From Planctomycetaceae bacterium (GTDB lineage Bacteria > Planctomycetota > Phycisphaerae > Phycisphaerales > SM1A02), in contig NSIA01000176.1 of assembly GCA_002737585.1 (NCBI GenBank), positions 1 to 5,197 on the forward strand: a DNA stretch of 5,197 nt. The letters run 5' to 3'. The notes beneath the pieces were generated by a model. That model ran no database searches and was not told the origin of the DNA. It was given only the letters and a program-made list of their open reading frames with translations. Shown piece by piece: positions 1 through 5,197 of the stretch. Within the stretch, counting starts at the first letter, position 1; the number at the start of each line of letters is the position of its first letter. The position numbers and the translations under genes were made by a program.

Positions 1-1303
1 TGATCGCCGGCGCGGGACGGAAGAACAGAGCACGGCAGTCAATCCGCTGGAAACGGTGCGTCTTCTGGGTGCGCGGTTCACGCCGCATCCGATTGATGCC
101 ATGCCCGACGCATTCCATGGTGGTTGGGTGGGCTTCTGTGCGTTTGATGCGGTTCGCTGGCTTGAACCCGGCAAGCTTCCGTTTACTGCCGCGCCGCGTG
201 ATGATCGACAACTTCCGGATATGCATTTCGGGATGTACAGAGAAGTAGCTGTCTTTGATCATGTTGCCAAGGTGGTGCACGCGGTGATTTCCGTTCCGGC
301 GGATGAGCACGCGGATGAGGCAAGTGCACTGAAACACGGTCGCGCCGCGCTCGATGCATTCTGCGCGCGACTGCTTGCGGGCGCTCCGCCATTGGCGCCG
401 GGTGCTGTAGACCTTGATATCGCCGCACGGCCGGTACCCGGTGAACGCGCTTCGATGTCGCGCGCGGAGTTTGAGAACGCCGTGCTGCGCGCGCAGGATT
501 ACATTCGTGCGGGCGATGCATTTCAGGTGGTCCTCAGCCGACGCCAAGACCGCAGTACGCCTGCGGATCCCTTTGATATTTATCGCGCTCTGCGGGTAGT
601 GAACCCCAGTCCGTATCAGATCTACTTGCAGGCGGAAGGGTGCATCTTGGTTGCTTCGAGCCCGGAAATTCTCTGCCGTGTCCGTGGGAAAACCGTTGTC
701 AATCGACCGCTTGCGGGCACTCGGCGCCGGGGTGGTACGGAGGCGGAGGATCGTGCGCTGGAAATTGAATTGCTCGCGGACGAAAAGGAACGCGCCGAGC
801 ATGTCATGCTGGTTGATCTTGGGCGCAATGATGTCGGCCGCGTGTGCCGGCAGGGCACCGTGAGCGTTGATCGTTGCATGGAAGTGGAGCGTTACAGCCA
901 TGTGATGCACATCAGTTCAACGGTGACTGGCGAACTGAGTCCCGGGCTCGATTGTTGGGACGCGTTGCGTGCCACGTTGCCCGTTGGAACGGTGAGTGGT
1001 GCGCCAAAGGTTCGCGCCATTCAGATCATTGACGAACTGGAACCGGTGCGTCGTGGACCATATTCCGGCGGCATTGGTGCAGTTGGATGGGACGGCGATA
1101 TGGACATCGCTTTGGCGCTACGCACCATGGTGATTCCGACCGCCGGGCATACCGAGGGCGCACCGTGGGATGTGCATTTGCAAGCCGGTGCCGGCGTGGT
1201 TCTGGACTCAGTGCCAGCCGCTGAATTTGAAGAGACGATCGCCAAGTGCGCTGGTCTTGGTCGCGCGATCGATCTTGCAGAACGTGCATTCGGCGGTAAG
1301 TGA
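1..1303 (+). CDS. trpE: Anthranilate synthase component I (TrpE), 5'-truncated by window edge
   Basis: This is the large subunit of anthranilate synthase, which converts chorismate and glutamine-derived ammonia to anthranilate, the first committed step of tryptophan synthesis in the cytoplasm. The frame is open from base 2 (433 codons to TGA 1301-1303). The GTG at 56 is internal, because the residues before it (NPLETV) already match the family; about 70-90 N-terminal residues, including the usual LLES Trp-binding segment, lie outside. Visible chorismate-binding motifs are NPSPYQIY (602-625), PLAGTRRRGG (from 707), LLADEKERAEH with the catalytic His codon at 800-802, DLGRND (815-832), ERYSHVMH, GTVSGAPK (986-1009) and IIDELEPVRRGPYSG. 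GTVSGAPK and NPSPY favour TrpE over PabB. No trpG or other trp gene follows; the next gene is convergent. The Met usual after NPSPY is Gln here. Family assignment is firm. Confidence 0.96.
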   Translation, partial: DRRRGTEEQSTAVNPLETVRLLGARFTPHPIDAMPDAFHGGWVGFCAFDAVRWLEPGKLPFTAAPRDDRQLPDMHFGMYREVAVFDHVAKVVHAVISVPADEHADEASALKHGRAALDAFCARLLAGAPPLAPGAVDLDIAARPVPGERASMSRAEFENAVLRAQDYIRAGDAFQVVLSRRQDRSTPADPFDIYRALRVVNPSPYQIYLQAEGCILVASSPEILCRVRGKTVVNRPLAGTRRRGGTEAEDRALEIELLADEKERAEHVMLVDLGRNDVGRVCRQGTVSVDRCMEVERYSHVMHISSTVTGELSPGLDCWDALRATLPVGTVSGAPKVRAIQIIDELEPVRRGPYSGGIGAVGWDGDMDIALALRTMVIPTAGHTEGAPWDVHLQAGAGVVLDSVPAAEFEETIAKCAGLGRAIDLAERAFGGK

Positions 1304-1316
1304 CTACACGGCACCG

Positions 1317-2240
1317 CTAATCAAGGGGAATAGGCGAATCATCATCAGTCGCCCGTTGCGCGGCCCGTTGTGCGGCTTGCTGCGCGGCCCGCTGCGCTGC
1401 CGCACGGCGAGGGTCTGGCTCAACTTCGGCGACCGCGCTTGGGCTATCGCTCGGTGCTGCCAACGTTCGCTTCAATGGTGGGGCCGCAAGTTCGTCGCCT
1501 GCAGACGATCCTTGATATGCAAGCAGCCCGCTCGCCGCGCCCCATGCTGCTGCCCCAATCAGGCGTAGCAAGATCACGACCGCTATCGGCGCGTTGGCGG
1601 CGCTGACAATTTCCGCGAACATCACTACACCCACCGCGGTAAAGATCATCGGCATCAGGTACTTCGGGCGCGCCACCTCAAGTGCGAGGCGTCCAATGAC
1701 GCCATCAATCAGTATTGACCCGGTGATCAGTCCGAGCGCCATTGCGCCAAACCACAGCCCTCCAACGGCAAGACGAATGACGCCATCAATCGTTGGGCCC
1801 ACCGCGGACGCAAGTCCGAAATTCAGGAAGATCAGTGCGATCACGCCGCTCCCCAATTCAACAAACAGCAGGGTTTGGGCGCGTTTGAAGTCTTGCGCCC
1901 CGGCGCTCACCACCTTGGAAGGGAGCGACTTCGCCGCATTTCGCAAAGCGATCAGACGTTGCACGCTGCCCACCAGTGCCAAGACGGCCAGCGGCGGACC
2001 CACGCACGAAACCATGAAAAGGCCAAGCGGTGCGCCAAACAGGAATGCCTTGGAGTAGGAGCGCAGCGATTCGGCCGCCGCGTCGCGCCGACTTTCCTCA
2101 ACAGCCACGCCTTCGAGCGTGTCCCGAACGGAAAGTCCGCATTCTGGGCAGTTGGCCCCCTGGTCGACTCCGCGCAGGTTGTACCCACACCCTTTGCAGG
2201 GCAAATCGCTCGCTACACCAGCACTGGCGGGGCGCTTCAA
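1317..2240 (-). CDS. Zinc-ribbon multi-pass membrane protein, function unknown
   Basis: I do not recognise a specific function. The 307-residue protein starts with a four-cysteine zinc ribbon (C15, C18, C31, C34; CKGCGYNLRG then CPECG), a module common at the N-terminus of uncharacterised planctomycete proteins. Hydrophobic stretches near residues 65-91, 122-147, 155-185, 194-214 and 216-243 suggest about five membrane helices. Residues 245-275 are Pro/Ala/Ser-rich, and 278-297 form a low-complexity Ala/Gln/Arg tail from a 12-bp tandem repeat, ending in acidic DDDSPIPLD. The start is TTG at 2238-2240; reading upstream to the in-frame stop (2280-2282) there is no ATG or GTG, and no clear Shine-Dalgarno sequence. 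A second TTG at codon 12, just before the first Cys pair, is an alternative. The gene converges with trpE and diverges from the protease gene, so it is probably monocistronic. It may be a membrane sensor or scaffold, but this is a guess. Confidence 0.85.
   Translation of the reverse strand: MKRPASAGVASDLPCKGCGYNLRGVDQGANCPECGLSVRDTLEGVAVEESRRDAAAESLRSYSKAFLFGAPLGLFMVSCVGPPLAVLALVGSVQRLIALRNAAKSLPSKVVSAGAQDFKRAQTLLFVELGSGVIALIFLNFGLASAVGPTIDGVIRLAVGGLWFGAMALGLITGSILIDGVIGRLALEVARPKYLMPMIFTAVGVVMFAEIVSAANAPIAVVILLRLIGAAAWGAASGLLAYQGSSAGDELAAPPLKRTLAAPSDSPSAVAEVEPDPRRAAAQRAAQQAAQRAAQRATDDDSPIPLD
1349..1396 (-). repeat. 12-bp tandem repeat encoding the AAQR tail
   Basis: Four imperfect 12-bp units lie head to tail at 1349-1360, 1361-1372, 1373-1384 and 1385-1396 (plus-strand pattern close to CGGCCCGTTGCG), with a decayed fifth unit after them. 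On the minus strand they encode repeating Ala-Ala-Gln-Arg blocks at the C-terminus of the zinc-ribbon membrane protein. The 12-bp period keeps the reading frame, so copy-number change would lengthen or shorten the tail without a frameshift. Confidence 0.8.
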
Positions 2241-2306
2241 GCGACGGGCGGGATCAGGGGGACTAGAAATTGGAAGTTCTCAGGAAATCGAGAGGGATTT
2301 TCAATG

Positions 2307-2336
2307 TGAACAGCGCGTACTGTGGCGAAGTATAAG
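2307..2336 (+). promoter_or_regulatory. Candidate sigma70-type promoter of the S41 protease gene
   Basis: The -10 candidate is TATAAG at 2331-2336 (5 of 6 to consensus). The -35 candidate is TGAACA at 2307-2312 (4 of 6), with an 18-bp spacer. Transcription would begin near 2343, leaving a leader of about 26 nt before the ATG at 2369 but only about 5 nt before the ATG at 2348. The rest of the divergent gap (2241-2306) shows no comparably good promoter for the minus-strand gene. This is a match by eye to the E. coli consensus; planctomycete promoters may differ. Confidence 0.45.
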
Positions 2337-2356
2337 ACGCTGACCCCATGTTCATC

Positions 2357-2360
2357 GGAG
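2357..2360 (+). promoter_or_regulatory. Shine-Dalgarno GGAG that decides the protease start
   Basis: GGAG at 2357-2360 lies 8 nt before the ATG at 2369-2371, a normal spacing. The upstream in-frame ATG at 2348 is preceded by a pyrimidine-rich stretch (GCTGACCCC) with no Shine-Dalgarno sequence. This favours 2369 as the translation start. Confidence 0.6.
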
Positions 2361-2368
2361 ACCTCTTC

Positions 2369-4852
2369 ATGCCCCGTCCAATTGCTAGCCCGTCACGCCG
2401 CAGTTCCGCCATTGCGGCAGTTGCGGCCTGTTGCGTCGGCGCGTCCTCGTTCGCCAGCCTGATTCAGGGAGCGGCAGCGCCCGCCCGTCCCGTGGTGCCG
2501 GGTGCGGTGCCACCCGCCGCGCCCGCCGCGCCCGCCGCGCCGGCAACATCCGCCGAGCCGTGGAGTGAGCAACTGTGGAATGCCGCCCGGACCGGGAATC
2601 GCCAGCAGGTTGACCTGCTCTTGGAACACGTCCCGGCCGACGCCACCAGCGATGCTGCCAAGCGCCTGCGCGAGTCCGTGACGCGTCGCGATGAGCATGT
2701 TGCCGCGACTTCGAAGAAGGTGGCTGAACAGCGCATAGAGAAAGCCAAGGAGATGTCCGATGCGGTTGCTGCTGGCAACGCCACCAAGGCGCTCATAGGC
2801 GCCGCGTACATGAAGTTCCTTTCCGATGACTGGAAGGTGGACCTGGCATCGCCCGGTGTTAAGGCGGCGATCGCACTTGCTGATACCAAGATCGCCAAAG
2901 CGCGCACCGACGGTGACTGGCTCTACGCAGAGGAACTCCTCAATCGCGTTCGTTCGCTTTATGAAGGTTCAACGCAGAAGGAAGAGTTTCAGAAGTACGA
3001 CGACGCACTTGAGACCGACGTCAGTCGGCGCGTCATGCTGGTGCTGGAGTATGCGCCGCACGCGTGGTACGACCTGCGCAAGAAGCAATACGAACGCCTT
3101 GATGAGAAGGATCGCAAGGAGCCATTCGCGCCCTTCAATGAGAAGGGCGATGATGACTGGAAGCAGACAATCGAAGGTATCAACGAGCGAATCCTCGCCG
3201 AGGCGCTCACGCAGATTGCAGCTCAGCACCTTGAGAATGTTGGCTGGAAGCCGCTCATTGAAGGTGGGCTTTCCATGGTGCATCAGTTGGCCACCACGCC
3301 AGCGCTCAATGAGAAATTCCCATCGCTTGGTGATGCAACGCTTGCCGGTGCGTTCGGCCAAGCAGTGACCGATCAGTTGACGTCAGTTGCAGCGATGCGC
3401 GCTGAAGAAGTAGATGCCAAGACCTTCAACAAGGTGTTCGCGGCATTGCGAGCAGCCAACGACGCGACCGTGAAATTGCCAGTGGAAGTGATTGTCCGTG
3501 AGTTTGGAAACGGCACCATGGCAACCATGACGCACGACTTTGAGGATCCCTACACGGAGATCGTTTGGCCGGACCGCATGCGTCGCTTCAGTCAGGCGAT
3601 CAAGGGGAATTTTGTAGGCGTTGGCATTCTCATTCGTCACAATGAGAAGCGTGAAATCGTCATCATCAACCCACTTGACGGCAGTCCGTCCAAGCGCGCC
3701 GGCATCAAGCCGCAGGACAAGATCGCCTCCGTGAATGGCATGAGCACCGCCGACTGGCCGCTTGACAAGGCTGTTGACACCATCACCGGACCTGCAGGTA
3801 CTCCAGTCACGCTGGGCATTTCCCGTGAGGGCGAGGCGAAGCCGATTGAGTATCCGCTGGTTCGCGAACGCATCAAGATGTATTCAGTGCAAGGCTGGAA
3901 GAAGACCGGTTACAACGACCGCTTTGAGCCGCAGTGGGACTGGTACGTCGATCCGGAAGACGGAATTGGCTACATCCGCTTGACTGGATTCAATGAGGAT
4001 ACCTTCACAGACTTCCTGAAATCAATGCGCGAGATGTCCACGCAGCGTGATATCAACGGTTTGATCTTGGATCTGCGCGGTAATCCGGGCGGACTGCTGC
4101 AGAGCGCGGTTTCGTTTGTCAATGCGTTCTTGCGCTCCGGCCGAATTGTCAGTGTTGAGGATCGCAACGGGCAGGAGTTGTACGCATTCACGGCGCAGCG
4201 ACAGCGTGCCCCGCTTGCTGATGTTCCAACCGTGGTGCTCATCAATGAGGGCAGTGCCAGCGCCAGTGAGATTGTCTCCGGTGCGTTGGAGGCACATGAC
4301 GTGGCAGTGGTCATCGGCGAACGCAGTTTCGGCAAGGGCAGTGTGCAGGAAGTGCATGACATTGATGGCCGTGGCCCAGAGGCCAAGGCAAACGTGAAGT
4401 ACACGGTTCAGCACTACCTGTTGCCAGCGAAGCCAGGCGAGACCAAGGGTCGGCTTGTTCATAAGCAGCCCGGATCGGATGACTGGGGAGTCATGCCGGA
4501 CTACGTAGTGAAGTTGTCTCCTGACCAGATTGAGGAGATCAACAAGATTCGCGCTTCTGCCGACGATGTTCCGGAAGAGGCTGCCGACGGCATGGTGGAG
4601 GTTCCCGGATCGTCGAAGTCGCCCGGCGATGAGCCTCCTGCCAACGGTCAGGCGGTCGACAAAAAGGCGAAGGAGCCGCGCGACCCCGCCGAATTGGTGA
4701 TGAAGGGAATCGATCCGCAGGTCGAGATGGCGGTCCTGTTGCTGCAGGGTCGGGCGCTCGGGCAGGCCGAAAAAGCCTCGTCCGTCGGTCCGGCAACGGC
4801 ACCCGCGCAGCGCCCGGCGGCACCGGAGGCGGCTGGGAAGGCCCGTTCGTGA
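2369..4852 (+). CDS. Exported carboxy-terminal processing protease (PDZ + peptidase S41)
   Basis: This is a CtpA/Prc-family serine protease, expected outside the inner membrane, where the family trims or degrades envelope proteins. I chose ATG 2369 (827 aa) over the in-frame ATG 2348 (834 aa) for its Shine-Dalgarno site. In 834-aa numbering: signal peptide at 8 to about 45 (Arg-Arg, then an Ala-rich core); Pro/Ala linker (about 46-65); helical, charged region of unknown type to about 390; EDPYTEI (399-405), matching the DPYS/T segment before the PDZ in the family; PDZ about 420-510; S41 core about 539-725 with DLRGNPGG (575-582). The catalytic Ser is S638 in GSASASE, with Glu641 and Lys663 in FGKG at the expected +3 and +25. 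GVMPDYVV closes the core. A Pro/Ala/charge-rich tail follows, with DPQVEMAVLLLQGR near the end. At over 800 aa it is much longer than typical CtpA (about 400-500 aa). It appears monocistronic. Substrates are unknown. Confidence 0.93.
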   Translation: MPRPIASPSRRSSAIAAVAACCVGASSFASLIQGAAAPARPVVPGAVPPAAPAAPAAPATSAEPWSEQLWNAARTGNRQQVDLLLEHVPADATSDAAKRLRESVTRRDEHVAATSKKVAEQRIEKAKEMSDAVAAGNATKALIGAAYMKFLSDDWKVDLASPGVKAAIALADTKIAKARTDGDWLYAEELLNRVRSLYEGSTQKEEFQKYDDALETDVSRRVMLVLEYAPHAWYDLRKKQYERLDEKDRKEPFAPFNEKGDDDWKQTIEGINERILAEALTQIAAQHLENVGWKPLIEGGLSMVHQLATTPALNEKFPSLGDATLAGAFGQAVTDQLTSVAAMRAEEVDAKTFNKVFAALRAANDATVKLPVEVIVREFGNGTMATMTHDFEDPYTEIVWPDRMRRFSQAIKGNFVGVGILIRHNEKREIVIINPLDGSPSKRAGIKPQDKIASVNGMSTADWPLDKAVDTITGPAGTPVTLGISREGEAKPIEYPLVRERIKMYSVQGWKKTGYNDRFEPQWDWYVDPEDGIGYIRLTGFNEDTFTDFLKSMREMSTQRDINGLILDLRGNPGGLLQSAVSFVNAFLRSGRIVSVEDRNGQELYAFTAQRQRAPLADVPTVVLINEGSASASEIVSGALEAHDVAVVIGERSFGKGSVQEVHDIDGRGPEAKANVKYTVQHYLLPAKPGETKGRLVHKQPGSDDWGVMPDYVVKLSPDQIEEINKIRASADDVPEEAADGMVEVPGSSKSPGDEPPANGQAVDKKAKEPRDPAELVMKGIDPQVEMAVLLLQGRALGQAEKASSVGPATAPAQRPAAPEAAGKARS
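2513..2539 (+). repeat. 9-bp tandem repeat encoding Pro-Ala-Ala
   Basis: Three perfect copies of CCCGCCGCG lie at 2513-2521, 2522-2530 and 2531-2539. They encode part of a Pro-Ala-Ala linker directly after the predicted signal peptide of the S41 protease. The unit is a multiple of three, so copy-number changes would keep the frame. It is probably a flexible spacer between the membrane and the folded part. Confidence 0.8.
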
Positions 4853-4897
4853 TCGGTTGAATTCGGCTTGGATTCTTGACAACATTCACAGAAAGCA

Positions 4898-4932
4898 CAC
4901 GCGCGGTTTCGGCATTGCCGGAACTGCGCGTG
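4898..4932 (+). terminator. Strong hairpin after the protease gene: possible terminator and/or operator
   Basis: An inverted repeat with arms 4898-4913 and 4917-4932 forms a 16-bp stem (14 Watson-Crick and 2 G-U pairs in RNA) around the 3-nt loop ATT. It begins 45 nt after the protease stop. The following bases (GGCTTCTATACTT) are only partly U-rich, so it is a mediocre intrinsic terminator on the plus strand. The right arm contains the candidate -35 of the next gene, so the DNA palindrome could also be a protein-binding site. The structure is seen directly; either role is inference. Confidence 0.5.
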
Positions 4933-4943
4933 GCTTCTATACT
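4915..4943 (+). promoter_or_regulatory. Candidate sigma70-type promoter of pdhA
   Basis: TTGCCG at 4915-4920 (-35, 4 of 6) and TATACT at 4938-4943 (-10, 5 of 6) are separated by exactly 17 bp. The start of transcription would fall near 4950, giving a leader of about 70 nt before the ATG at 5022. The -35 lies in the loop and right arm of the inverted repeat at 4898-4932. A separate TTGACA at 4876-4881 has no acceptable -10 at the right distance. Confidence 0.55.
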
Positions 4944-5021
4944 TATGGGTCTGTTTGCGCAGCAGCCGTGTTGACGTTCGTCGCACGGCGCCTGTTTCCA
5001 GTTTGTACTAACTCCACCTCT

Positions 5022-5197
5022 ATGACAAGTCTCTCTCATCCAACTGCCGGCGGTACTTCCGCATCGGCAGCACCGAACTCGGTTGTCCATACCAAGGTGT
5101 ACGGCGATGCCGAACACCTACAGGTTCCGGCCGCCGCCGCCCATGTTTCTTCCGAGCAGATGCTGGACTGGTTCAAGCAGATGCTTCTGATTCGCGA
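5022..5197 (+). CDS. pdhA: Pyruvate dehydrogenase E1 alpha subunit, N-terminal fragment (3'-truncated by window edge)
   Basis: Fifty-eight complete codons are visible. After a variable Ala/Ser-rich leader, the segment SSEQMLDWFKQMLLIR matches the first conserved helix of E1 alpha subunits of 2-oxo acid dehydrogenases (consensus like LLELYRQMLLIRRFEE). The enzyme is thiamine-diphosphate dependent; with E1 beta it decarboxylates pyruvate and passes the acetyl group to the E2 lipoyl domain in the cytoplasm. ATG 5022 is chosen because the remaining length to the conserved helix is typical; GTG 4968 and TTG 4971 are in frame upstream, and none has a clear Shine-Dalgarno sequence. The ThDP-binding motif lies beyond the window, so a branched-chain 2-oxo acid or acetoin dehydrogenase E1 alpha is not excluded. 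E1 beta would be expected downstream. Confidence 0.72.
   Translation, partial: MTSLSHPTAGGTSASAAPNSVVHTKVYGDAEHLQVPAAAAHVSSEQMLDWFKQMLLIR

Noticed and set aside
1370..1405. Inverted repeat GTGCGGC / GCCGCAC as a trpE terminator
   Set aside because: The arms are 7 bp with a 22-nt loop, lie inside the tandem repeat of the convergent gene, and have no U-tract after them.
2262..2304. Promoter for the minus-strand zinc-ribbon gene
   Set aside because: TTGAAA (2304-2299 on the minus strand) has only a 3 of 6 -10 match at 17 bp, and TCTAGT (2267-2262) has no -35 partner. Neither is good enough to annotate.
1594..2309. Plus-strand open frames (1594-2058 and 1875-2309) opposite the zinc-ribbon gene
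   Set aside because: The minus-strand frame has a four-Cys zinc ribbon and well-formed membrane helices. The plus-strand translations show no domain and look like shadow frames.
2385..2400. Twin-arginine (Tat) export signal in the protease
   Set aside because: Arg-Arg is present, but the residues after it (Ser-Ser-Ala) do not fit the SRRxFLK consensus; an ordinary Sec signal is more likely.
4876..4881. Perfect TTGACA as a -35 box
   Set aside because: At 16-18 bp downstream the sequence is GC-rich (ACGCGC region) with no -10-like hexamer; the promoter at 4915-4943 is better.
4022..4885. Long minus-strand open frame (287 codons) opposite the S41 protease
   Set aside because: It lies wholly antisense to the catalytic core of a protein with conserved motifs. 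Its translation is Arg/Leu/His-rich with no recognisable domain, as expected for a shadow frame in GC-rich DNA.
4945..4974. Nine-codon open frame (MGLFAQQPC) before pdhA, possible leader peptide
   Set aside because: Its ATG overlaps the predicted transcription start region (about 4950), it has no Shine-Dalgarno sequence, and it has no run of regulatory codons as in attenuators.
4539..5117. Minus-strand open frame of 192 codons spanning the protease end, the intergenic region and the start of pdhA
   Set aside because: The translation is Pro/Arg/Ser-rich and low in complexity. It runs antisense to two supported genes and through the hairpin and promoter.

Overview
The window looks like an ordinary chromosomal segment of a planctomycete, probably of the Phycisphaerae type. 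The DNA is GC-rich. The minus-strand gene encodes a membrane protein that opens with a CxxCGYNLRG...CPECG zinc ribbon, a signature I associate with Planctomycetes. The S41 protease carries a large extra N-terminal region, and Shine-Dalgarno sequences are weak or missing at two of the three visible starts. The taxonomic call is inference from these features only.

Layout: (1) 1-1303, plus strand: the 3' five-sixths of trpE (anthranilate synthase component I), with its start outside the window. (2) 1317-2240, minus strand: a zinc-ribbon protein with about five membrane helices and a repetitive Ala/Gln/Arg tail. It converges on trpE with only 13 bp between the stop codons. (3) 2241-2368: a divergent intergenic region holding a plausible sigma70-type promoter and a Shine-Dalgarno site for the next gene. 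(4) 2369-4852, plus strand: an exported carboxy-terminal processing protease (PDZ plus peptidase S41) with an intact Ser/Lys catalytic pair and a region of roughly 360 residues before the PDZ domain that I cannot assign. (5) 4853-5021: an intergenic region with a 16-bp-stem inverted repeat that overlaps a good -35/-10 promoter. (6) 5022-5197, plus strand: the first 58 codons of a gene whose N-terminus resembles pyruvate dehydrogenase E1 alpha (pdhA), cut off by the window end.

The genes do not form one operon or pathway: tryptophan biosynthesis, an unknown membrane protein, periplasmic proteolysis and pyruvate oxidation sit side by side, each apparently with its own transcription signals. I see no mobile element, CRISPR array, tRNA, rRNA or defence or secondary-metabolite system. 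The points most worth a second look are the inverted repeat embedded in the presumed pdhA promoter, the unassigned N-terminal region of the S41 protease, and a TrpE substitution at the position where Met is associated with tryptophan feedback.
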